DNA of 64,000 bases from Pseudomonas gingeri (GTDB lineage: Bacteria > Pseudomonadota > Gammaproteobacteria > Pseudomonadales > Pseudomonadaceae). The notes below the pieces were generated by a model. The model was not told the origin of the DNA. It saw nothing but the letters and a program-made list of their open reading frames with translations, and searched no databases. The translations under genes were made by a program, and so were the position numbers. The stretch's first letter is position 1; every line of letters begins with the position of its first letter. Location: positions 710,639 through 774,638 of the forward strand of contig NZ_JACAOR010000001.1 in NCBI RefSeq assembly GCF_013386115.1. Direction: 5' to 3'. This document shows positions 1 through 12,200 of the stretch, piece by piece.

Positions 1-75
1 CTTGCGCGCCGCTTCGACGATCTTCGACAAACGCTGATCCAGCTCCTGCATGCCCACTTTCGAGTAACGTTCCAT
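1..75 (-). CDS. phdA: PhdA-like Phd-family protein (5' end only)
   Basis: Only the first 25 codons lie in the window; the gene runs off the left edge. The start is the ATG complementary to 73-75, preceded on the minus strand by a purine-rich stretch ending GGTGGGGACT. The N-terminus reads MERYSKVGMQELDQRLSKIV, which I recognise from memory as the small Pseudomonas Phd-like (prevent-host-death) protein PhdA of P. aeruginosa (PA0691). Its position directly downstream of pdtA matches that genome, where the TpsB partner pdtB follows. In P. aeruginosa PhdA was reported to affect prophage-linked lysis and eDNA release in biofilms. The identification rests on a 25-residue fragment plus gene order, so it is moderately sure; no cognate toxin can be seen. 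Confidence 0.65.
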   Translation of the reverse strand, partial: MERYSKVGMQELDQRLSKIVEAARK

Positions 76-224
76 AGTCCCCACCTCGATCTCCCCGCCT
101 TCCCGTCATCCTCAGGAATCGTTGCCTTGCGGCACCTTGCACACTTCACATATCCATGACGGGGCTGGCCTTGTGCTACCGAACTTTTGTCATAAAAGCT
201 TCATTCCACGACGGGCTGCCGGGC

Positions 225-253
225 AAAAAAAAGGGCGGCCATCACGGCCGCCC
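225..253 (-). terminator. Rho-independent terminator after pdtA
   Basis: On the minus strand an eight-base-pair GC-rich stem (GGGCGGCC with GGCCGCCC, 233-240 and 246-253) with a five-base loop is followed by eight T residues (225-232). It lies 22 bases past the pdtA stop codon and should end most pdtA transcription before phdA, so phdA and anything further left probably has its own promoter in 76-224 or depends on readthrough. Confidence 0.85.
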
Positions 254-274
254 CTGGGGTGAAACACCAGGTGA

Positions 275-3200
275 TTACAAGGTCAGGTTGCCCCGTTCCT
301 CTGCGGTCAGACGCTGGCGCGCCTGCTCGTCCAGGGGACCGGCGCCCAGCACTTGCACGGGGCTGTCGGGGTTGTAGGCCGGCGAGCGGCTGGCACCCTC
401 GCGTGAAGGTTCCAGGCGTTCCTGGCCGAAGCTCAATACCTGCACGGTGAATACCGAAGGCTGGTTCTGCCGGGCATTGGCCTGCTGCTGCCGCGCCACG
501 TCGTCCGCCGCCTGGGTCGCCGAGCTTGCCGCCGCGCTGGCCGAGGTGATCGCCCCGGTATTGACCGACGCCACCACCGGCACGCCCGAGGATTTACCCT
601 GGACCTGGATGTTCGCCGCGTTCACCACATGCAGGGCGGCGATGTTGACGTTGCCCGAAACCCGGATCCCCGCCTCGCCCGCATCGATGGTGCCCAGCGG
701 TGCGATCAGGTCGATATCGCCTGGCTTCACTTCAGGAATCGGGTTCAGGGTGGCGATACCGGCACCGGTACTCGGCACCGCCGGGGACAGGCTGACATTG
801 CCCCAGTCGTCATAGACGCGCTTGGGCGGCGTGTACACCACGGTGGTCTTGGAGCCGCGTCCGGCGTTGATATCGCCCTGCGCCGACCAGCCCATGATCG
901 AACCGCCGAAGGTGGTCATGATCCGGCTCTGGCCGAGCAGGATGCTGCCCTGGGAATACAGCTGGATATCCCCCGAACCCTGGGTGATGACCCCCGCCGT
1001 GGACGGTGGCGCGGCCCCCTCGATACCGAACACCTGCTTTCCGCCCGGCGTCAGCATCTGGATCGAACCACCGAAGTTGGTGTGTACTCCGGAGCCACCG
1101 AACAGCGTGATATCGCCCTGGTAACCAATCGGGTTGCCTGCCACATCGGTTTCCGGGAACAGCGCGGCAATCGCTTCGCGGCCGCGCAGGTAACTGCCCT
1201 CACGCGGCCCGCCGACCTGGTTGTATTCGCGGCCGCCGGCCTTGAGCTCAGCGAAATACACCTCGCGGGCAAACACCCGCTGCTGCTCCGGTGCCAGGGC
1301 CGCGTAGTAGGCCCGGGCCTGGCCGACATCACCGCTGAAGCCATAGCGCCCGGCCAGCCAGGCAACCAGTTGCGCTTCATAGGTCTTGGCCACCTTGGCT
1401 CCCTGACCGGACAAGGATTCGCCCGGCTGAGCGAGGTTGGCCGGATCCAGGTAGGCCGCGATGAAACGCGCATAGTCCGCCCCGTTGCTGCCCGCACCGG
1501 CCTGCAGCACGATGTCCGCCCCGGGTCGTGAATCGCCGGGTACCACGGCGCCCAGGCTGGTGATGCTGACCTTGTCCTCCATCAGGATATTGCGCCCGGC
1601 AGTGACCTCCAGGGTGCCGGGGCCGGCGACGTTGAATGCGCTGTACAGCAGGTCGCGACCCGCCTGGATCACGGAGATATCGGTCGGGTCGTTGTGGGCG
1701 AACAGGTTGCCGCTGGTCTCCCCGGCCGCCAGTCCCTGATCGGTCGGTATGCTCGAACCGCCAGCAGCCTTCCCGCTGCTGACGATATCGCGCCCGGCCA
1801 TGATCCGTACCGGACCCGCGCTTTCGTACCAGGTGCTGCCATTGGCGAAGGAAAGGATTTCACCGGTGCGCAAGCCGACGATATCGCCGTCCCGGGCATA
1901 GAACCGTGCAGGCAGGACATTGCTGCGGGTCGAGGCGGTATCCGCGCCGAAGGCGAACAACGGGTAGCGCCCACCCACGGCCAAGGGATCTGCGACAATA
2001 GCGGTGCCGCCCTGATTATCGATCACCTTGTTGCCGCCGGCGTCATAAGCAATGAAAGCCGGCTTGAACGGCGTGGCGATGGCGCTGGCTGCCGCACCGG
2101 ACTGGTTGATCGCATATCCGCCACCGTACAACGAATCAGCCGCGAGGAATTCGAGCTGCCCATTGGCCGATGGTGCCAGCAGCAGTGAGTAATTGTTGGC
2201 GTTCGCCAGGTTGCTCGCGCTGTAGAGCGCCGACGGGCCGTAGTAGAAACTACCGTTGGCTGCCACCGCACGCAGGATCGAGGGATAGACAAAGCGACCG
2301 TCGGTGGCTGAGCTGTTGCGTCCTTCAAGCGCAGCCGTGCCGGAGGTCTTGATCTCCCCCAGTTGGGTACTGGGCGTGAGGTTGCCACCTGCCGAGAACA
2401 GGTCAATGGCCGTGTGATCGGTCCAGAGCGAGAACCAGCTGTAGCCCATGCCCGAAAATGGATTGGGGGTAGCAGCAGCGGGATTCAGGTCGAGCGCAAC
2501 ACTGTTTGGCAGTGATACTCGGCCCGGATCAGTGGCGCCGCCCACGACCAGATCGCCACGCGTCGAAAGACTGATCGTGGCGTCGCCGGGAATCAGCACC
2601 AGACCGCCGGTGGAACTGGCCAGAGAGGCCGTGTAAGGATCAAAGGAGCGGGTGTCGGTCTTGTCGTGATCGACAGACACAGCCCCATAGTGCAGATCAA
2701 TTCCACCCAGCGCACCGGCTTGTACCTGAAGGTTGCCACGCAGGTTGATCAAGGCCCCCTGCAAGTCATGGATCGGCGCCAGGGGATTGCCGTTCTTGTC
2801 CAGCGGGTTCCGGGCGGCCAGGGTCGGGTTCACACCACCACCGACCTGGAGATTCAAATCCCCGCCTCCGGTCAGCATAAGCTGGCCATCGGCCCCCACA
2901 CGCCCCGTACTCCCAACGGCCAGTATCAACCCCTGGCTGCGAAGCGCGGCACTCTGGTTACCGGAAACGGAGTCACCCATTTGCACCAGGGTGCCGGCGT
3001 CCCCTCCTACACGAACATCGACATTACCACCGCCGAGCGTGCCGAAGCCGGTAAAGCCGGTCAGCGCACTGCCCGAGTTGAGACTGGTGTAGGTACCGAA
3101 GTTGATCCACCAGGCCGTCGGGATATTGTCCCCCCCGGCCAGGGGAGTGCCACTGCCCTGGCGCCAGAGCCAGTTACCCAGCGACGCGCTCGGTAATTGT

Positions 3201-6200
3201 GCGGGATCACCGCTTTGTTTCTCCCGCATGGCCAGGGCATCACCTGTCAGATTCCCCCCCACACTCAGCAGCAGATTGCCGCCGTGGTCTGGATACCAGG
3301 CCCGATAGAGACTGCCCGTACCGCCGTCGACCAGTGACTCGTAACCGCCCAACTGGTCGGGTAGAAGAGTGCCATTGCGTCCCCTGGGTCGATTGAACTC
3401 GGCACTGACAGGCGTCGATGAGCCCGCCGTGTAGACACCATACAGAGAGTTCATATTCAGGTTGCCCGCGCTCAGCAACTCCAGATCCCCGGTGCCAGTG
3501 CGCAGGACACTGAAGTTCGCCTTGCTCGGCTCAAGGGTATAGTCGGATGCCTGCGCCTTACAGAAGCCCGGTGAGTCCTCGCACATGGTTGGCCAACCAA
3601 TGAGCGCGAAATCGATCGGTTGGCCCACCATGCTTTCGTCGCCATAGATATCCAGCGAACCTTCCCTGGTCCAGAGATAGACAGGCGGGGGGACGGCACA
3701 AAAACTCGGCGAGTCCTGACACATGGTCGGCCAACCGATGAGATCAAAATCGATCGGCTTGCCGACCATGCTCTCGTCACCGTAGATATCCAGCGAGCCT
3801 TCCTTGGTCCAGACCAATGCGCCTGCGGCAGGAACGGCGGTCATGCCATAGTGGGTGTCGGCCAGCCGGATAGTCCCGTGCTCGGCATACGGATCGGTCA
3901 ATCGTGTATCCGCCGCTGCGGTATCGGCACCCGCCACCAGACGAATCGACCAGGACTGCGAACCTTCCGGCAACATCTGCGCCACCGCCCAGTTGCTGCC
4001 CTGGGCGCCGTCACGCAGGTCAATCGACTTCCCACCCAGCTTGAGATCGGTCATGGACGGAATCACCGAGCCCTTGAGCAGGGTGATCGAGCCCGCCAGC
4101 ATGACGACATTGGGGTTGCTGTCGTTGATCGAAGCCAGCGGCCGACTTGGCAGCGGTACGCCGGCCGGCCAGGTCATGGCGCCGAGCGCGGTATTGCCGG
4201 CCAGCCGGGTGCCCGCCCCCAGTTTCATGCCCGCGACAACCACCAGCGGCTGATCGAGCAGCGTACCCGCCGCATAAGCCAGCGTGCCGTTGGCGTTGTA
4301 GATCGCCCCCGACAGCACCGTGCCAGCCGGCAGGCTGATATCGGCGCCCAAGGTGCCTGTGGCCGGCAGCACGGTACCCGCCGCCACGGTCAGCGCCTGG
4401 ATCGGCAGGTCGTAGTTGAGTACCTTGCCCGCCGGGAAGGCCGTGTCCTGCTGCAGCACGATACCGCCCTTGGGCAGGACCACGTCGCCGCCGAACATCT
4501 GCTTGCCTTCGGTCAACAACCAGCCGGTGTCGTCCTGGGTTTTCGGCGGTGGGGCAAAGCCGTCGTTGATGCTGCCGTAGATATCCAGGTCGCCACCGGC
4601 CCGCATGACCAGTGCTCCTGCTTCACCGGCGCGCAGGCTGGCGTAGCGGTAGCCGGACAGGTCGAGGTCGCCCTGGACCACCAGGTCGCCCTTGGCGACG
4701 ACCTCGACACCCGGACGCAGGTGGAAGACATCGTCATAGGTCGCGTTGTGCAGGCCCGCCAGTTTGTCGTCGAGCAAGGTGTTGTTGTGCACGGCGTTTT
4801 CGATGAACTTGGCGCTCTCCTTGTCTTTCTGGTCCAGGTAGTCCTGATCGATGTATTGATAAGGACGACCGCTGACCGCCGGATCGACGCCATCCTTCGC
4901 ATCGGTGTAGCGCTGGACCGCATTGAGGGCGATGGACTTGGCGCCCTGGATGATCAGCCCGGTGCGGGCGTCGATGGCGATATCGCCATGGGTCGCCGCA
5001 TCCTGGCCCTGACTGCCATCGGCCGAGGTCGGTCGGCCATCGCTGCCGATACGCGGCGCATTGAGTTCCAGGGTGCCACGGGCCTGGCCATCGCCCTGCC
5101 CCGGCTTGGCCGCGGTGCCGTGACGCAGGTCGATGCGCGCCCCACTGGCGAGGGTCAGGGTGCCGTCGCCGGAGCTCAGCTCGACAATGGCACGGTTGGG
5201 CGAATCGATGATCTTGCCGTAACTGTCCACCCGCAGCACGCTGCCATGGGCGTCGAGCACCGCGTTGCCATCCAGGGTCAGGCCATTCTTGCCGGCCAGG
5301 CGGATGCTGCCCACCCGCTCGCCGCTGGCGTCGATGGTACCGCTGACGGTGAGGCGGCCGTTATCGACGGAGACGTTGACATCTCCTGCCTTGATATCGC
5401 TGCCGATATTCAGGTCGCCCTGCTTGAGCTGGAAGCTGCGCGAGCCGAACACCTGGCCGTCGTTGAGACGCTGGTTGAGGGCGGCGAACTGGCTGTCCAG
5501 GGTGCCGGTGAGGCCCAGGCGCTGGGCGCGGATATCCACGCCACCGGACTTGTAAGGCACCAGGGTGCCGCCAGCGTCGTAGTAGCCGCTGCTGCTGCCG
5601 AGGATCTGCCCCTGCAGGTCCACCAGGCCGGCCGAAGGATCCAGTGCCACGACCTTGAGCGTGCCGGCCTGGTTGTTGACGGCCCGCAGGTCGATCACCG
5701 AACCCGCGGCCTGGCGGATGCTGCCGGTACGGCTTTGCAGGGTCGCGTCACCCCCCCAGCTGTACTTGTCGACATCGTTGAGGCTGACCTTGCGCCCGGA
5801 CATATCGATCCGCGCCGCGTCAGTGAGGGTCAGGTCGCCCTCGGCGTCGAGGGTCAGCTTGCCGCTGGGCAAGGCGATCCGGGTGTCGAGCACGATGCTC
5901 TTGCCCGACAACGCCAGCTCGGCGCCAAGGGTCCCCGAGCCCAGGGTGGCATCGCCAGGAGTCGAGCCCGCCGGCGCCGACATCCGGATCGCTCCGCCGG
6001 CGGTGATCTTGTTGACCGAGCCAGCCTCGCCGGTCAGCAGCGGCGTCAGCATATTCAGGTTGCCGCCGCTGTAGCTGTAGCCCTTGCCCTCCACATAGGC
6101 GCCCTGGCTCTGGTACACCGCCAGGCTGCCCTTGTGGTTGGCGGTGATGCGGTCGCTGGCACTCAGGTTGACATTGGCGAAGCCCAGGGCCAGGCGATCG

Positions 6201-9200
6201 TAGGACGGCAGCGTGCCGGGCTGGGTGTTGGGCCCATAGCCGAACTCGATGCGTTCGGCCTGGATATTCAGATTGCCGCTGCCGGTCCCCGCGCCGCCGT
6301 TGACCACCGTGCCGGGCTTGCCCTGGGCACCGTTCCAGATCAGGTCGGCGGTGCGGATGGTCGCGTTGTTGGCACTGGTGCCGGCGCCATAGATGGCCGG
6401 CGTGGTCAGCACCAGCTCCTTGAGCCGCGATTGGCCGGTCACACTGTCGTAGGTGTCGAGGACCACGTCGCCGTAGAAGTTGAAGGCATCGCGGGCACTC
6501 AGTTCCAGGGTTTCCAGGGCCGGGGCGCCGGTGCTGGTATCGCCACGCAACAGGCGGTCGAGCACGCTCTGGTTAAGCGTCAGGCCGCTGGGCAAGGCGT
6601 TGTTGGCGGCCATGTCGGCCAGTGACTGGGCACTGCCGGCATTGATCGCGCCCACCGCCAGGGTCAGGTGGCGGGTTCCGTAGCGCACGGACTCGTCCAG
6701 GGCGAAGGTGTTGTTGGTCGCCATGACGATGGTGCCTTCGGAATACAGGCTGGTAGTGCCGGTGCACGTGGTGTCGCAGCCGCCGACACGAATACTGCCA
6801 CTGCCCCCGGCTTCAGGAGCGAGCACATTCAGACGATCATTCGATACGGCCAACACGCTGACGGTCCCGGGCGCATAGATGTAGCCCGCGCCCTGACGGG
6901 CAGCCGCCCCTTGGCCCAGGGTGCTGATGCTGGCTCCCTGTTCTACCAGGACATTACCCAGCAGGAAAACTTCAGGCCCGACCAGCCCCGCACCGCTGCG
7001 TAAAGTCACGTTACTGCCGTTCTTGAAGGTCAGGTAGTTGCCACCCTGTCCATACACAGCCGTCGCCGCCCCGCCCAGTGCCAGGCTTTTGGAGCCAATG
7101 GCATTCAGGTCGGCATCTTCCAGCGTAACGCCAACGAACCCCGGTGTTGCAGCCGTGCCTTTGGCCACCACCTCGATTCCACCCTGGGTTGTCGTGATCG
7201 CAGTCGTGCTGCCATTGCCTCCGGCGCCCCGCTCGGCCAGCAACTGGCCGGAGAAACTGAAGCTGGGACGCCCGGTAGTATTGAGGTCCAACTTGAGGTC
7301 GAAGGCCTTGGCGTCGCGGGCCATCAGAATCGGTGGCACGCCAAGCTTGGCGGCATCGGCCAGGATAAAACTGCTGAGGCTGGTTTCGTTGTACTGGGAA
7401 TAGCGTCGCAGCACATCGGCGGAAGTCACGATCACCTGGCTGGAGAGGCTGTCGCGAATGCCGGTGCCGGCGATGGACAGCGACCCGGAGGTCGACCAGG
7501 AGCCATTGCGCATGGCCTGCGCGCCCAAGGCACCGCCCTGCCCGGAGAGGCCATTGATCTCGACCCGGAATGCTCCCGGCAGCAGCGCATAGGACGACGG
7601 CAGCAAGGTGTAGATACCCGCCGGCAGGCCGGGCACGCCAGCGCCAATGGTGATCTGCCGGCCCACTACCGGGTCCGATGAGCCGCCAGGGGCATAGCCG
7701 GCCTGGACTCCGGGGATAATTGCATAGATCGGATTGGTCGACAGCCCCGGCAAGGTGAAACTGCCATCGGCATTGAACTGCACCAGCGGGTTGAAACGCG
7801 CATCGGTGGAACCGCCGCGCCCGGAGATAAAGCCGGCACCGGTGAGGTCGCCGCCGCCGGAGACATCGACCACCGCGCCCTCGTCCACCGCCACCGATTG
7901 GCCGCGCATTTCGATACCGCGCGGGACCTTGCCGTCTTCATTGCTCAACAGCGACTTGTCCAGGGGCACACCGTTGTACAGGTAGGTGATACCGTCGACC
8001 GTACCGCCATAGGGCATGATCAGGCCCTTGCCGCTGACCGAGGTCAGGCTGCCGGACAACAGGTTGACCTCAGCTGTGGCGGCAGGATTACCCGGACCGG
8101 CGTCGCTGCGGCCGAGAATCAGCGACCCCAGTGGCGCCCGCAGGACACCGCCCTGGTTGATCAGGTCCGCCTCGACGGTCAAGCGGCCGAATGCCGAATA
8201 AGGTACGCGTGGCGTGGTCGCCGTGGTACGCCCGATATCCACGCGCCTGGCGGAAATCAGCGCCTGGGCATTGGTATCCGGGTAAATCTGCGCGGCGATC
8301 AGGCCGAGCGCCGCGGGGGTGATCAGGGAGGTCGTCGGGATGGTGCCGGTGCTGGCGAGCAAGCGCATGTCGCCTTCGCTGCGCAGGTTCACCTGCTCGA
8401 AGCCACGGCGGTCCAGGGTCAGGCTGCCTGCCTGTTGAGCAATGGTGCCCCGGGCGCCGAAGCGAACCTGATCGCGGACATCCAGCAGCTGGCTTTGTAC
8501 CTCGAATACGCCCTGGGTGGCTTGCGTGGAAGTACCAGTACGCAAGGTTGGCGAGGTATGGAAATCTTTGCCCATGGGCGCCAACCCGGCCAGGCGGACA
8601 TAGGCCGCGGACAGCTGGATCCGCGCATTCGCCGCCGAGGATTCGGCCAGGCCCAGGGCGCCGGAATACAGCGACAGGCTCTGGTTCAAGGCCAGGTTCA
8701 CATCACCGTCAAAGCTGAGCACGCCGTTGCTGAGCAAGGCCAGGTTGCCAAAACCGCCATCGCGGACCTGATCGGCCGCCAGCCGGCCATGACCGTACGC
8801 CAGGCTGTCGGCGACCGAGCCCGCATCGCTGCCGAGCGGCAACAGGCTGGCATCGCGATGCTGGCTGATGATCAGTTCACGTAATTGCAGGACCCGATCC
8901 GCCGCTGGCAAAAGGTAACTGTTCGACTCCAGCGCCACGGCGAGACTGCCGCCCGCGGCCCCTACACCCCCTGCCCGGGCAAACATGTCGCCGTCCAGAT
9001 AGACGCCGTTACGCGAAGCGATGGAGATGCTGCCGCCATCGCTGGCGACCTGAATGGCGCCCTGCCCCGGAATATCCAGCGTGGCCTGTGCCCCCGAGGC
9101 ATCGAGGGTCGCGCCTTCGCGGATAACCACGAACAGATCGGCGGCACTGGCCTGGCCCGTCGCGTGATCGATTTCACCTCCGATCACGATACTGCCGCCA

Positions 9201-12200
9201 CGACGTACCTGCCCGTAGCGGTTGCCCCTCGCGTCGACGGCGGTGACTGCGCGGGCCGCCACATCCAGCACGGCCTGTTCGCCGATCCAGATCGAGCGAC
9301 CATGGCCGGCGGCATTGGGGACTTCCGTCGTCGTGCCGGATTGCGCCACCTGCCCCAGGGTGATGTTCCCGCCCCAGGCATTGAGCCGGCCGTCCACCGT
9401 CAACTGGCCGATGCTGCGCACGGCAATGGATTGGCCGGGATCGACATTGATCACTGCGCCCTTGCCGATCACGGCCTCGACCGTGGCCATATCCGCCGCG
9501 GTGGATTGGAACGTACCGGCTTGCAGGCTCAGGCTGGCCCCCTTGCGCTGGGTCAGCACACCCTTGATCGCATCTTCCTGATAGACCGGCGGCGTCCAGG
9601 TTTCCAGCGCCGCGGACGGATCCCCGCCGCCAGGCGTCACCAGCGCCTGCTCGCCAAAACGGTACACCGGCATGCTGACATCGACCTGGGTGCCATCGGC
9701 AACGATCAGGCCCTGGTTACCCTTGATGTCATAGGCGGAGAAGCCCTTGTTGAAGAACCCGCCATTGAGCAGCAGGGTATCGGCGGGGGCGCCGGTCGCC
9801 GAGTCGCTGATCAGGACCTTGCCGGCCTGCATCGACAGGGTCCCGCCACCGTTCACACCCTGACCGCGAATCTCGCCGCCCAGGGTCAGCTTGCCGGTGC
9901 CGGTGGAGACATTGGCATTGGCCGCCAAGGTCACGTCACCGCCCTTGCCGCCCTGCTGCCGGTTCTTGAACAACAGGGCGCCACCTGAAGACACATCGAC
10001 CACGCTGTCAGTGCCGAGGGTCAGGTCACCGCTGCTACGCAGCGAGATGGTGCCGCCATTCAGATAGGCCAGGCCGCTGTTATTGCCGGTCTCCAGCATC
10101 TGGTTGGTCCACAGGCCACGGGCATCGAGTTTCACTCCCTGCCCTACTGTTACCCGGCCCGCGCCGCCGAGCGTGCTGTCAGCCAGCCCGTTGCTGCCGA
10201 ACTGCTGCAGCACGTTGCCGACCTGAATGCTCCCCGCGCGTGCGGTGAGGTTGGCGTTCACGTCGACCTGAGGACCGAACAGGGTGATGTTCCCGCCATT
10301 GCCGACCTGCACCGCGCTGTCGACGGTGATATTGCCGGTGGCCGCGACCTTCAGGGCGCCCAGGTTGAAACCATTGAGGCGGTCGGTATTGAGCACCAGC
10401 GTGCCCTGGCGATCCGTGGGCAAGGCGGTGTTCAGGTCCAGTCCGGCGGCGATCTGCTCGCTGCTCTGGTTCAGCACCACATTCTTCAGGGTGTTGGCAT
10501 CGGCGCCCAATGCGTATTGCAGCAGTCCGCTGGACTTGACGTAATACGGCACGTAGTTGCCGACGACCAGCTGCGCGCCGCGTGCCGCGGCCTTTTGCGA
10601 CTGGTTGTAGCCATCCAGGCCAGCCTGGGCCGCGCGGGTCTGGCGATCGCCCTGGAAGGTGTCGCCGACGACATTGCCCTCGAGCACCGCATTGCGGGTG
10701 CCGATCACCAGGCTGCCGGCATCGCGACCGACGACATAGCCGCTTTCATAACGCTCGCGAGGTGCCAGCAACGGATTGTAGAAGTATTCGGTCTGGCCCC
10801 AGCGGGTACTGGTGGACTCATACCCCTTGTAGATGCCGGTGTAGAGGATATCGCCGGGGGCGCTGGAGATTTCGTACAGGCGACCGTTGGCGCCCTTGAG
10901 CCAGCTTTGCTTGATCATTCCGCCCTGCACATCCAGGGTGCCACCCGACACGTTGATCTGCGAGCCGGCCTGGGTCACCACATCGTTGCCGGTGAAGTTG
11001 ACCACGCCACCCTGGGCCATCCACTCGCCGATGCTGTGGGCCTGGGTGCCGAGGTAACCACTGACTTCCAGCAGGCCACCGGCGGTGTACCAGCGGTCGG
11101 TGGGGTAGCCGTTGGTGCCCGCCGGGACAAACACCAGGTCGCGGACATCGACCCAGACATCCGTGCTGTTGAGCTTGCCACCATCACGGTTGACCGCGGC
11201 ATCACGCTGTTCGTTACCCTGGATATTGACCTTGATGCTGTTGGCTTCCATCGCCACCTGCACGCCGACAGCCCCCGACACATCGATGGTCGCGCCGTCG
11301 CGCACGAGGCTGCGCTGGCCGGCATTGACCATCACCTGGCCGCCGGTGGCGAGGGTGATGGAGCCATTGCGAAAATCGACGGTACCGTCGCTGTTGACCT
11401 CGACCCGTGACAGTGCCCGACGGTCGTTGCCGGCGCCGACGATGTTGTCGGTAGCGTTGGTGATCGGTCCGGTCTGTCCGGAGAGCTGGCTGTTCAGGGC
11501 GCTGCTGTTATCGATCAGGATCGCGCTGGTGCTGCCCTCCCCGAGGACCACGCTGGCGCCGTTGCCGGTGGCATTGAGGTGCAGGGTGCCACGGGTGTCG
11601 ACCGAGGTACTGGCGAGCAGCACGCCGTTCTGCATGACTTCGTGACCGGCCAGGGTGATATCGCCGGTGGCAGCCATGACGATGCCGCTGTTGGTGACCT
11701 TGCCGGCGGCGCTGGCGTTGTCGCGGATAACGCTGACCTCGTTGCCACGGGTGGTCGAGTTGGGATTGCCGTCGGTGGAATAGCCCTTGCGGATCACGAA
11801 GCTGTCGCCGGCGGCCATCAGTGTCTGGCCCTTCTGCGTGCTGATGGTGCCGGCGTTCTCGACTTCCGAACCCAGCAACAACACATAGCCGCCACCTGCC
11901 GTGGAGGATGCCGGGGCATGGGTTTCGATCCGAGCCCCGCTTTGCACCTCGACCTTGCCCGCGGCGCCGGTGAATACCGGCTGGGTGCCGTTGTACAGGC
12001 CATGGTCGCGGAAATCCTCGTCCTTCATGGTGGTGGCCGCCACCACCAGGTTGCGCACGTTGACCTGGCTGCTGCCACTGAAGATGACGCCATTCTGGTT
12101 GAGTACCATCACGGTGCCGGCGCCCTTGATCTGGCCCTGGATCTGGCTCGGCGCAGTGGCGTTGTTGACCTTGTTCAGCACCGCCCAATCGGCGTTCTGC

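Noticed and set aside
3620..6625. 1001-codon open frame on the plus strand opposite pdtA
   Set aside because: It is antisense to the exoprotein, has no recognisable domain, is rich in H, Q, R, G, A as expected of a shadow of high-G+C coding bias, and has no convincing start site.
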